Positions 7,842 through 15,356 of a stretch of DNA of 18,880 nucleotides are shown here, one piece after another. A model generated the notes under the pieces. That model saw only the letters and a program-made list of their open reading frames with translations. It was not told where the DNA came from and searched no databases. Each line of letters begins with the position of its first letter. The first letter of the stretch is position 1. A program made the translations under genes and the position numbers. Source of the stretch: Microcaldota archaeon (lineage in GTDB: Archaea > Micrarchaeota > Micrarchaeia > Micrarchaeales > Micrarchaeaceae); contig JAKAPD010000005.1 in assembly GCA_021812025.1 (NCBI GenBank), positions 1 through 18,880 on the forward strand, in the 5' to 3' direction.

Positions 7842-8186
7842 GTGGTTCAAATGGACGTTTATGTCGAAAAACCCAAATGCACAGGCTGCCAGCACTGCTT
7901 TGACGTGTGCCCCGTTGCCGTATTTGTCATGAAGGACAAGGCAGCTCCGGATGTCAACTCGGATACCGCGCCTCCGGAATGGCAGTACAAGGGTCAGGAC
8001 GATCCAAGTGTCTATGCGAAGTGGAACAATGATGTCCAGAAGTGCCACGACCATTTCAAGGAGAAATCAGTAGCGGTCAACGGCTCCGCATGCATATTGT
8101 GCCAGGCGTGCCTGATAGAGTGCGAAGGCGAATGCATAGTCATCACAGATGACCAAGGACAAGTTTATCACTCAATATACAAGTGA
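7842..8186 (+). CDS. Two-cluster [4Fe-4S] ferredoxin with a long insert
   Basis: 114 residues. The first cluster motif is C13-x2-C16-x2-C19-x3-C23-P; the second is C84-x2-C87-x2-C90-x3-C94 followed by C98, with Glu where Pro is usual. About 60 residues, rich in Asp/Lys/Trp and containing C68, separate the two motifs, much more than the short spacer of a standard 2[4Fe-4S] ferredoxin. It is probably a soluble electron carrier; its partner is unknown and no oxidoreductase is encoded nearby. GTG 7842 and ATG 7851 are in frame and both possible starts. The stop at 8184-8186 directly abuts the stop of the convergent gene. Confidence 0.85.
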   Translation: MVQMDVYVEKPKCTGCQHCFDVCPVAVFVMKDKAAPDVNSDTAPPEWQYKGQDDPSVYAKWNNDVQKCHDHFKEKSVAVNGSACILCQACLIECEGECIVITDDQGQVYHSIYK

Positions 8187-9683
8187 CTAGACTTTCTTCT
8201 TCTTTTGTTTATTGTCTTTTAGCAGCTCAGAGGGGGACTTCTGCTCAATCTGTACGGCAGCGGGCTCTTTCTTTTCCTCCTGGGCATTCCCGTTTACCAT
8301 CTGGCTTATCGAGATTCCTCTATTTTCATCGGCTATTATCTTGCCCACTTCCACTATCCTGTCCGCGAAATAGCTCAGCGACATCCCAAAGAGGAATGAG
8401 AAGAATATCGCAGCGTAGTACAGGTTATAAAGCACCAGCACAACTGTGATTACGAGCAGTCCTGCCTCGACCACGCCCAGCTCCTCTATATACTTCCTTA
8501 TCCCTTGCTTCCTTTCATAGACATATTCCTGCTCGAGGTTCCTGCCGCGTATCCTGTCAAAAAGGTATGAAAGCGTTATCCCGAACGCGAACGATGTCAT
8601 AATCGCAAGCAGTATGTAGTTGTAGTAGACGAACAGCAGCGTAGCCACGAGCGCTATCGCATCCACCACCCCCGCCTCCTCTATTTTCTTTATCAGGCTT
8701 GGGCTAGCGAGATGCCTTATCAGGTGCCCTTTCCTGTTTCTTATCATCCTGTTCCTGAGCCTTCCCGCGCCCATGCCCATGATCGCAAGGCCTCCGAATC
8801 CAGCCGCGTTGGGCTGCCAGTTTATTGGAGACTGGGTTCCGGATGCTGTTATGGTCGGCGGTACCGTAGTGCTGCTTGTGGGGACCGTGCTCGGGACAGA
8901 AGTAGAAGTAACAGGCGCCGGCGCGGTGGGCAGTGCAAGGGCGCAAACCTGGAATTCTGCCACATTCGGCGTGCCGCTAAGTATCTTCAATAAGCCGACA
9001 GAGAAGTGCGTGCCTCCGGTGTTATTCGGATATATCAGAGTCGTTATAGAGTAAAAATTGCCGTTCACTGTTATATTGGCATAGTTCGTGCCTATGTAAA
9101 CGGGTACAACTGTGGCAGATCCGCCATTCCCGCTGGCATAGAAGTTCTGGCCTGCCGATATGTAGCTGCTGTTATAGCAGACGCTTCCTTTGTTTGTCGG
9201 GAGATTGTTGCTGAGCGTAATCATGATAGTGGTAGTCGGAGCACTGCCGCCACCTCCCCCTCCGCCTCCTGAAACCGTGGTGGAAGATCCGCCCCCCGGC
9301 ACAGTAGTACTGCCGCTAAAATTGCACATCTGCGGATAGAAATAGCATATGTTCGGGCAGCTGGTTATGCCGTTGCTCACTTTCCCGCCGCAACCGTGAC
9401 CTATTGGCGGTCCGGTGTTCCAGCCTGAGCCCGGAGGAGAGGGTGCCTGATAAGCGCTTCCGCCAGTCGAAGACGAACTGGTTGTGCTGCTCACGCTTCC
9501 GCCGGAGCTTACGGGCGGGGACACTATGCCTCCTCCAACGCCGCCGCCGACTGACGGCCCCGATATCGAATGCGAAACGAGCGGCAGGAATCCTAGAACA
9601 ACAACTATTATTGCCGCTATGACAAAAATGCGCGGTCCGGTCGCACCAATATTCATCGGCTTATTGTGCATCATTCCATCCAC
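8187..9683 (-). CDS. Envelope protein with Ser/Thr/Gly/Pro-rich ectodomain and duplicated membrane hairpin
   Basis: 498 residues, family not recognised. Residues 17-38 form a signal or anchor helix. Residues 41-150 are low complexity (Gly, Ser, Thr, Pro) with a Cys cluster at 98, 109, 113 and 120. Residues about 150-250 look like a beta-rich domain (C169 and C247), followed by a Ser/Thr/Pro linker. A short hydrophobic stretch (293-307) and a basic segment (RLRNRMIRNRKGHLIRH) lead to two copies of a roughly 47-residue unit at 332-378 and 397-443, with 26 of 47 positions identical. Each unit is a hydrophobic hairpin ending LSY..DRI. The C-terminus is Lys-rich. I infer an exported ectodomain anchored by the repeats. 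GTG 9683 fits the TATA spacing; ATG 9674 is the alternative. Confidence 0.7.
   Translation of the reverse strand: MDGMMHNKPMNIGATGPRIFVIAAIIVVVLGFLPLVSHSISGPSVGGGVGGGIVSPPVSSGGSVSSTTSSSSTGGSAYQAPSPPGSGWNTGPPIGHGCGGKVSNGITSCPNICYFYPQMCNFSGSTTVPGGGSSTTVSGGGGGGGGSAPTTTIMITLSNNLPTNKGSVCYNSSYISAGQNFYASGNGGSATVVPVYIGTNYANITVNGNFYSITTLIYPNNTGGTHFSVGLLKILSGTPNVAEFQVCALALPTAPAPVTSTSVPSTVPTSSTTVPPTITASGTQSPINWQPNAAGFGGLAIMGMGAGRLRNRMIRNRKGHLIRHLASPSLIKKIEEAGVVDAIALVATLLFVYYNYILLAIMTSFAFGITLSYLFDRIRGRNLEQEYVYERKQGIRKYIEELGVVEAGLLVITVVLVLYNLYYAAIFFSFLFGMSLSYFADRIVEVGKIIADENRGISISQMVNGNAQEEKKEPAAVQIEQKSPSELLKDNKQKKKKV
8190..8221 (+). terminator. T-rich tract after the ferredoxin gene
   Basis: Directly after the ferredoxin stop the + strand reads almost only pyrimidines, with repeated T runs. 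Archaeal termination often needs only such a T-rich tract. It is the complement of the Lys-rich C-terminus of the opposing gene, so it lies wholly inside that gene. Function is inferred from composition only. Confidence 0.35.
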
Positions 9684-9705
9684 AGCTAGAATTAAAATTT
9701 TATAA

Positions 9706-9713
9706 TATTTATA
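9706..9713 (-). promoter_or_regulatory. TATA box for the envelope-protein gene
   Basis: On the minus strand TATAAATA at 9713-9706 is centred 26-27 bases before 9683, predicting a transcript that begins at the GTG start codon itself (leaderless). Confidence 0.55.
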
Positions 9714-9815
9714 GCTTATCTGACGGGCAGTAGCCTTTATACGCCTATTGGCAGACCGTCTCCGGACGTGCCGCTGTTGCTTGCAGTATACTATATACGC
9801 GATAAATCAAAACTA

Positions 9816-9860
9816 TTTTATAATTCATTTTACTAATCACTTTCCAACAATCGACGGTGA
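9816..9860 (+). promoter_or_regulatory. TATA box and ribosome site of lhr
   Basis: TTTTATAA at 9816-9823 predicts a transcript start near 9847. CGGTGA at 9855-9860 then lies in the leader, 4 bases before GTG 9865. Other AT-rich stretches in this divergent gap (9735-9741, 9787-9797) are weaker candidates. Confidence 0.5.
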
Positions 9861-9864
9861 GGCA

Positions 9865-12528
9865 GTGATAGACTATGTAAAGGAGCCGTTCAACGACAAC
9901 GAAAGCCTAGCTGTGCTCAATCCGTATGTGAGAAAATGGTTCCAGAAAAATTTCAATGAGCTGACGCCACCGCAGAAGTACGCCTTCAAGCTCATAAGCG
10001 ATAAAAAGAACCTGCTAATTACGGCTCCGACGGGCTCCGGGAAGACGATGTCAGGCTTCTTGTCAATAATAAGCAGGCTTTTCGACTACTCTCTACAGGG
10101 AAAGCTGGAGAACAAGGTATACTGCATATACATATCGCCGCTGAGGGCGTTGAACAACGACATAAAGAGGAACCTCGCGGTGCCGCTTGAAGCGGTCTAC
10201 AGTACGATAAAGAAAGAGAAGGGCATAGCGATGCTCAAGGAGGGCATACGCCAGGTCACAATAGGCGTAAGGACCGGCGACACCACACAAAAGGAAAGAG
10301 CGGAGATGCTGAAGAACCCGCCAAATATATTGGTCACGACTCCGGAAAGCCTTGCCATACTGCTGAACTCGCAGAAGTTCGTTGAAAATCTAAAGGCGGT
10401 CGAGTACATAATCATAGACGAGATACACGAGCTGGCGAACAATAAGCGCGGCGTCCACCTATCGCTTTCGATAGAGCGGCTGGCTTCCATCACAGATTCG
10501 AAATTCTCCAGGATCGGGCTCGGTGCCACGCTCTATCCGTTGGAAGAGGCCGCAAAATTCCTAGCGGGTTACAATGGCGGCAAACCCAATGACTGCCTGA
10601 TAATAGACGCGTCATGGAGCAAGAAGCTTGATGTGATAAATGTGAGCCCCGTTAGGGACATGATATACACAGACGAGAAAATCGTGGAAGACAAGGTCTA
10701 CGAGGAGCTCAACAAGACGATAAAGAGGAATAAGACCACGCTGATCTTCACAAACACGCGAAGCGGCACAGAGCGTGTTGTATTCAATCTAAAACACAGG
10801 TACGGCTATGGCGAGGACATAGCGGCGCACCATGGGTCTCTGTCAAGGGAATCCAGACTGGAAGTGGAAGAATCGCTGAAGAAGGGAGGCCTCAAATGCG
10901 CAGTCTCATCCACCAGCCTGGAGCTCGGCGTCGACATAGGCTCCATCGAGATGGTGGTGCAATTGGGATCGCCGAAGAGCGTAACAAGGGCGATACAAAG
11001 GATAGGCAGGGCGGGACACTCTTTCAAGTCCGTCGCAAAGGGCGAAATGATAGTCCTCAACAGGGACGACCTTGTGGAATGCACGATAATGCTCGATGCA
11101 GCTCTGAAGAGGCATCTCGACTCTTTCGCCGTGCCGAAGAACGCGCTTGACGTGTTGTCGCAACACATAGTCGGGATGTCGTTGACAAAGAAGTGGGACG
11201 TAGATGAGGCATACGCGCTGATAAAGAGGGTGTATGCCTACAACGAACTTCAGAAAAGCGACTTTACCGCGCTATTGAACTACCTTGCCGGGAACTATGT
11301 CGGCTTGGAGAGCAGGCGCGTCTACGGGAAGATATGGTACGATGAAAAGGAAAACGCATTTGGCAAAAGGGGCAAGCTCACAAAAGTCATCTACATGCTC
11401 AACCTCGGGACGATACCGGACGAGGTGGCAATAAACGTCATGCTCGACAACAAGAAGTGGATCGGGAACATAGAGGAGGAGTTCCTGATGCGACTGAAGC
11501 CCGGAGACATCTTCACGCTCGGCGGCAGGCTCTACAAGTTCGAGCACTCGAAGGCGATGAAGGCATATGTGTCGCAGGCCCACGCAACTGCGCCGACCAT
11601 ACCACCGTGGTTCTCAGAGCAGCTCCCATTGAGCTTCGAGCTCGCAAACGAGATAAGCTCGTTCAGGTCGGAGTTCTCAAAGCTGCTCGCGCAATACATT
11701 GCGAAGAACAAGATAAAGCGGCTCGCCGCCAAGAAGATGCCAAAGGAGATCAGCGCGTTCCTGGGCAATTTCCCAGTCGACGAAAACTCAAAAGAGGCGC
11801 TGTTCGGTTACTTCATGGAGCAGCTGCTTTTCGCCAGGCGCGTGCCGAACAAAGAGCTTCTGCTGATAGAGCTCACCAGGGATCTCTCCAAGGAGAACTA
11901 CTATCTGGTGTTCCACTCGCTGTTCGGAAGAAGGGTCAACGACGCGCTCTCAAGAGCGATTGCGATAAAGCTGGGCGAAGAGCTGAACATGGACATGGGG
12001 GTGATGATAAACGATAATGGCTTCATGTTCATGTTCGAAGAGAAACCAGGAGTCGACGGGAAGCTGCTAGGCAGAATCTTCTCAGAGCTAGCAACCGGCA
12101 GCATAGCGCCGATGATGAGAAAGAACATAAGGAACACGGAGATGATGAAGAGGCGCTTCAGGCACGTCGCAGCCAGGAGCTTCATGATATTGAGGAACTA
12201 CAAGGGCTTCAAGATAGGGGTCAGCAGGCAGCAGGTCAATTCACAGCTCATACTAAAAGCAGTCGAAGAGATGGACCAGAACTTCCCAATACTTAAGGAG
12301 GTCTACAGGGAAATACTTAACGATGTCATGGACCTCCCGCGCGCAGAGGAGGTGCTCGCTAAGATAAGGGACAATAAGCTTAGCTACGAGCTGATAGAGA
12401 CCCCGTTGCCGAGCCCGTTTGCACACAATCTAATAACATTCGGGCAAGCGGACGTGGTAATGATGAAGGACAGGCGCAGGTATTTGCAGGAGCTTCACAA
12501 GCAAGTGATGAAAAAGATAGGTAGATAG
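9865..12528 (+). CDS. lhr: Lhr-core superfamily 2 DNA helicase
   Basis: 887 residues from GTG 9865. Motifs (this numbering): Walker A APTGSGKT at 54-61, DEIH at 185-188, GAT in place of the usual SAT at about 220, FTNTRSG near 295, and motif VI QRIGRAGH at 378-385. The Q-motif-like LTPPQKYA precedes Walker A. The long C-terminal half matches the winged-helix and Lhr-specific beta/helical regions in length. Lhr-core proteins unwind DNA-containing duplexes 3'-5' and are linked to repair. The frame is open to TTG 9748, but that extension (MADRLRTCRCCLQ) looks non-coding and contains the promoter, so I start at GTG 9865. The phosphoesterase gene follows 3 bases after the stop. Confidence 0.9.
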   Translation: MIDYVKEPFNDNESLAVLNPYVRKWFQKNFNELTPPQKYAFKLISDKKNLLITAPTGSGKTMSGFLSIISRLFDYSLQGKLENKVYCIYISPLRALNNDIKRNLAVPLEAVYSTIKKEKGIAMLKEGIRQVTIGVRTGDTTQKERAEMLKNPPNILVTTPESLAILLNSQKFVENLKAVEYIIIDEIHELANNKRGVHLSLSIERLASITDSKFSRIGLGATLYPLEEAAKFLAGYNGGKPNDCLIIDASWSKKLDVINVSPVRDMIYTDEKIVEDKVYEELNKTIKRNKTTLIFTNTRSGTERVVFNLKHRYGYGEDIAAHHGSLSRESRLEVEESLKKGGLKCAVSSTSLELGVDIGSIEMVVQLGSPKSVTRAIQRIGRAGHSFKSVAKGEMIVLNRDDLVECTIMLDAALKRHLDSFAVPKNALDVLSQHIVGMSLTKKWDVDEAYALIKRVYAYNELQKSDFTALLNYLAGNYVGLESRRVYGKIWYDEKENAFGKRGKLTKVIYMLNLGTIPDEVAINVMLDNKKWIGNIEEEFLMRLKPGDIFTLGGRLYKFEHSKAMKAYVSQAHATAPTIPPWFSEQLPLSFELANEISSFRSEFSKLLAQYIAKNKIKRLAAKKMPKEISAFLGNFPVDENSKEALFGYFMEQLLFARRVPNKELLLIELTRDLSKENYYLVFHSLFGRRVNDALSRAIAIKLGEELNMDMGVMINDNGFMFMFEEKPGVDGKLLGRIFSELATGSIAPMMRKNIRNTEMMKRRFRHVAARSFMILRNYKGFKIGVSRQQVNSQLILKAVEEMDQNFPILKEVYREILNDVMDLPRAEEVLAKIRDNKLSYELIETPLPSPFAHNLITFGQADVVMMKDRRRYLQELHKQVMKKIGR

Positions 12529-12531
12529 AGC

Positions 12532-13284
12532 ATGGATTTAAACGATGACATAGAGCTCATAGACGGCCTTCCTATAGCGTTCATAAGGAGCATTAACGCC
12601 CTTGCGGTGGCGGACCTGCACCTGGGTTATGAAGGGGTGATGGCGAAGAAGGGGGTGCTGCTCCCGAAAGTGAACCTAAAGAAGATAACGGAGATGCTCG
12701 ATGCTGCCATCACTAAGACAAAGGCGACAAAGATAATAGTGGACGGCGACATAAAGAACGAGTTCTCGACCGTTGACGAAGAGGAATTCAACGAGCTCTA
12801 TGATTTCATAAACTACGCGAAGGGGAAGAAAGTCGAGCTCATACTGATAAAGGGAAACCACGACAACTTCGTAGAGCGCTATAAGGAGCCGTTCAAGCTA
12901 GCGGTGTACAGACAGGAGGCAAAGATGAACGGCTATCTGTTCTTCCACGGCGAGGAGCTTCCGCGCGAACTTGATGGCGTAAAGATGTTGATAATGGGGC
13001 ACGAGCACCCTGCGATAGGCGTGTACAACGATGCGGGAACAAAGGAGAAGCTGGCATGCTTCCTATATGGAAAGTACAAAAGGGTGCCGTTGCTTGTCCT
13101 CCCGGCGATGAATTACTATGCCGCCGGCACGGATATAAACCTGCAGCCGAAGGGTGAACTGCTCTCGCCCATCTTCGAGCACGCGAATGTTGACTCGATG
13201 GACGCGATAGCCATAGGCTACAATTCCACAATAGACTTCGGAAAGATCTCAAAGCTCAGGCGCCTGGGCAACCCAGTCTCATAA
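12532..13284 (+). CDS. Calcineurin-like metallophosphoesterase, Lhr-associated
   Basis: 250 residues. Metal-binding motifs in order: ADLHLGY (D28, H30), VDGDIKNEF (D73), KGNHDN (108-112), FFHGEE (H139) and GHEHP (156-160). These define a two-metal phosphoesterase related to the archaeal MJ0037-like family. Lhr-core helicases and such phosphoesterases are commonly paired in archaea and bacteria, and here they are 3 bases apart, so a nuclease or phosphatase acting on Lhr-processed DNA is a reasonable inference. The site GDxKN differs from the GDxKH I recall in relatives. AGGT at 12520-12523 is a weak ribosome site. The end overlaps the convergent protease gene by six bases. Confidence 0.88.
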   Translation: MDLNDDIELIDGLPIAFIRSINALAVADLHLGYEGVMAKKGVLLPKVNLKKITEMLDAAITKTKATKIIVDGDIKNEFSTVDEEEFNELYDFINYAKGKKVELILIKGNHDNFVERYKEPFKLAVYRQEAKMNGYLFFHGEELPRELDGVKMLIMGHEHPAIGVYNDAGTKEKLACFLYGKYKRVPLLVLPAMNYYAAGTDINLQPKGELLSPIFEHANVDSMDAIAIGYNSTIDFGKISKLRRLGNPVS

Positions 13285-14778
13285 TGTCAAGATGAATATC
13301 AGCGATATCACGTTGAGCACGAGCGCGGCTCCGAGAAGACCTATCAGGAATTTCGCGAGCAGCTGGTTCTTGACGTTGACCTGATATATTCTCCAGCCGT
13401 CGAGCCCCGGTATCGGCATCAGATTAGCTATTCCGACAAAATAGTTGAGGGCGAAAGATAGCACGAACAGAGTATATAGGAAAAAAATAATCTGCGCGGG
13501 CAGCGTTGTGGCTATTAGCTGCTGGCCCACGCCTATCCCTATGACCCCCCTAGATGAGTTTGTCGACGAAGGAACTGCTGTAAAGCGGAAGGTCCCGTTA
13601 GTAGTCCCGACAATCACGGTCGAGTTAGGCTTGTCCATTGATGCGATGGTCTGCAGCTGCGTTATGTTGCTGACATGCTGGCCATTCCACGAAGTAATAT
13701 GCATTCCGGGATAAAGGATCCCGTTCGCGGGATAATTGGGCGCAACCCCTGTTATCAGAATTATGTTGGAATAGGCAAGTGGAAGCAGATACAACGAAGT
13801 CAGTAGCATCAGTATGAAGAAGAACACCGCGGCGATAAAGTTCGATGACACCCCTGCCGCAAGTATCTTGTTCTGCGCGATAGGCGGCAGCCCCGCTACG
13901 CTTTTTTCATCAGGTTCCACGAAAGCGCCAACCGGCACCACGCCGAAGAGCAGGAGCCCTATCGACTTCAGCTTTATCTTTGCTATCCTTGCAAGTATCC
14001 CGTGGGAAAGCTCGTGTATGCTAAGAAGTATGACGAGAGACGCCACTCCTGCGAGCAGCGGTATGTCTATTCCTGGTATGATTGGCAACACGCCCGGTAT
14101 CTGATTGGTAAGCGTTGTGGTTTCCGGATGGCCTACTGCGACCGAGGCTACACTGGCCCCTATCCCGAGAAGGATCGCCGCGGCGTTCTCTATCAATGCG
14201 AAGAAGATGAGCCCGGAAAAGCCGGTGACGACAACAAAAATAAGCAGCAGGTATCCGGTCAATGAAAGCCCCACGCTGGGCGCCGTTGATATTTTCCCGG
14301 CTATGGAACTGTTGAGCTGCGGGACGTTTTGTATGAATTGCAGTATATTGGCAGTGAAGGGGAGCAGTATCACTACGAACAATATAAGGGATATGATGCC
14401 GAAGAGCATCATCTTCTTGCTGATCTGTCCCTTCAGCAATGGATAGGCGAGAAGCCCGAAGCCGAGCACCATGCCCCACATGGCCATCGCATTCCAGAAC
14501 TTGATGTTTCTTTTCGATATCCTATCTATGGTGCTAAGCCCGCGCTTGCTGCCGATCATGTAGAGGCCGTAGCTGCCGTTCAGCGAAAGAAGTTTCATTA
14601 TCGCCGTGCCTGCCAATATCATGCCTATGAAGAAGACCGCTATCTTCTCCGCCGCGCCGATAAGGTTTGTAACGTAATCCCAGTATATGAATGCGAACCC
14701 TAGAAGAACTATCAACGCTGCAGCGAGCCTCTTTGGCGCCGGGGAAACCGCTTTTTGGTGCTTTTTGCTTTTGGGCAT
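13279..14778 (-). CDS. Site-2 protease family intramembrane zinc metalloprotease (M50)
   Basis: 499 residues. HELSH at 255-259 is the zinc/catalytic motif and NLMPIPGLDG at 452-461 supplies the third ligand D460, both inside hydrophobic helices. A PDZ-like domain (about 343-415, with GVAPNYPANGILYPGM) lies between them. Several N-terminal helices (about 18-65, 95-145, 172-212) precede the core. The family cleaves transmembrane segments of regulators or remnant signal peptides; the substrate here is unknown. ATG 14778 is preceded by GGGTGAG (14790-14784), a good ribosome site, and by TATATAG around 14803-14809. Its stop (13279-13281) immediately precedes, on the other strand, the phosphoesterase stop. 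Confidence 0.9.
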   Translation of the reverse strand: MPKSKKHQKAVSPAPKRLAAALIVLLGFAFIYWDYVTNLIGAAEKIAVFFIGMILAGTAIMKLLSLNGSYGLYMIGSKRGLSTIDRISKRNIKFWNAMAMWGMVLGFGLLAYPLLKGQISKKMMLFGIISLILFVVILLPFTANILQFIQNVPQLNSSIAGKISTAPSVGLSLTGYLLLIFVVVTGFSGLIFFALIENAAAILLGIGASVASVAVGHPETTTLTNQIPGVLPIIPGIDIPLLAGVASLVILLSIHELSHGILARIAKIKLKSIGLLLFGVVPVGAFVEPDEKSVAGLPPIAQNKILAAGVSSNFIAAVFFFILMLLTSLYLLPLAYSNIILITGVAPNYPANGILYPGMHITSWNGQHVSNITQLQTIASMDKPNSTVIVGTTNGTFRFTAVPSSTNSSRGVIGIGVGQQLIATTLPAQIIFFLYTLFVLSFALNYFVGIANLMPIPGLDGWRIYQVNVKNQLLAKFLIGLLGAALVLNVISLIFILTL

Positions 14779-14802
14779 AAGAGCTCACCCTAGACTGGCA
14801 TG

Positions 14803-14855
14803 CTATATAGTGAAAATACCAATTAAAAACACTTCCTAATGGTTAGGTATTAATA
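14803..14855. promoter_or_regulatory. Divergent promoter region, site-2 protease and mbf1
   Basis: The minus-strand CTATATAG (14810-14803) faces the protease gene. The plus-strand TATTAATA (14848-14855) is centred about 27 bases before GTG 14878, predicting a leaderless mbf1 transcript. The two boxes are separated by an AT-rich spacer. Confidence 0.5.
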
Positions 14856-14874
14856 ATTCTTTTCACCATTTACT

Positions 14875-14890
14875 ACTGTGGTGGATATGG
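14875..14890 (+). promoter_or_regulatory. Start-site element shared by mbf1 and the Hsp20 gene
   Basis: ACTGTGGTGGATATGG here and ACTGTGGTGGAGATGG at 16460-16475 agree at 15 of 16 positions. Each spans GTG, GTG and ATG in-frame start codons and sits about 27 bases after a TATA-like box. It may be a start-site element or a ribosome site placed very close to the ATG. Confidence 0.35.
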
Positions 14891-15345
14891 AGGAGTGCGA
14901 GATTTGCGGCAGACCGACCAGCGACATCTATGTCGTAGAGGTGGAGAACGTCGAGATGAGGGTCGACGCCAGGTGCGCAAAAGGTAAGAAGGTAATAAGG
15001 ACCGAATTCCAGAAAGACATCAAGAAAAAAGGTGCGATACAAGCGCAAAGGCCAAAAAAGGAGGACGAAGTGCTGATAGAGGGCTACGGCACGGCGATAA
15101 GGAGGGCGCGGGAAGGCATGAAACTGCCGATAAGGGTGCTCGCCGAGATGCTTAACGAGAAGGAGCACCTTCTGGTCAGGATCGAGGAAGAAAAGACAAG
15201 ACCTACCATAGAGTTGACTGCGAAGCTAGAGAAGGCTCTCAGCATAAAACTGACAGAGCAGGCTTCCGAGGGAGATGGCGCAAAGAAAGCCGTACCCAAC
15301 AGCAGGGAGGGAAAGGCTACGATAGGCGACTTCATAAATCCATAG
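14878..15345 (+). CDS. mbf1: Multiprotein bridging factor 1 (MBF1)
   Basis: 155 residues. An N-terminal zinc-ribbon-like segment begins CEIC (C7, C10), and the second half has D30-x2-C33 where archaeal MBF1 normally has a second Cys pair, so one ligand is Asp. After a basic linker, residues about 68-127 form a Cro/C1-type helix-turn-helix (YGTAIRRAREGMKLPIRVLA, then ARxEExKTRPT-like spacing and LEKALSIKL). Archaeal MBF1 associates with ribosomes and TBP and is implicated in translation and stress control. GTG 14878, GTG 14881 and ATG 14887 are all in frame. TATA spacing favours 14878, while GGTG just before ATG 14887 favours the latter. FEN1 follows after 11 bases, suggesting one transcript. 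Confidence 0.9.
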   Translation: MVDMEECEICGRPTSDIYVVEVENVEMRVDARCAKGKKVIRTEFQKDIKKKGAIQAQRPKKEDEVLIEGYGTAIRRAREGMKLPIRVLAEMLNEKEHLLVRIEEEKTRPTIELTAKLEKALSIKLTEQASEGDGAKKAVPNSREGKATIGDFINP

Positions 15346-15356
15346 AAGTGCGGTAA

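Noticed and set aside
9220..9310. Run of C-rich repeats resembling a tandem repeat
   Set aside because: It encodes the poly-Gly linker of the envelope protein and needs no other explanation.
9714..9815. Possible small RNA between the envelope gene and lhr
   Set aside because: There are TATA-like stretches and a short CGTC/GACG-type inverted repeat, but no stable extended hairpin, C/D or H/ACA boxes, or terminator that I can support.
11457..12017. 186-codon open frame on + inside lhr
   Set aside because: Different frame within conserved helicase sequence; Arg/Ala-rich composition typical of a shadow frame.
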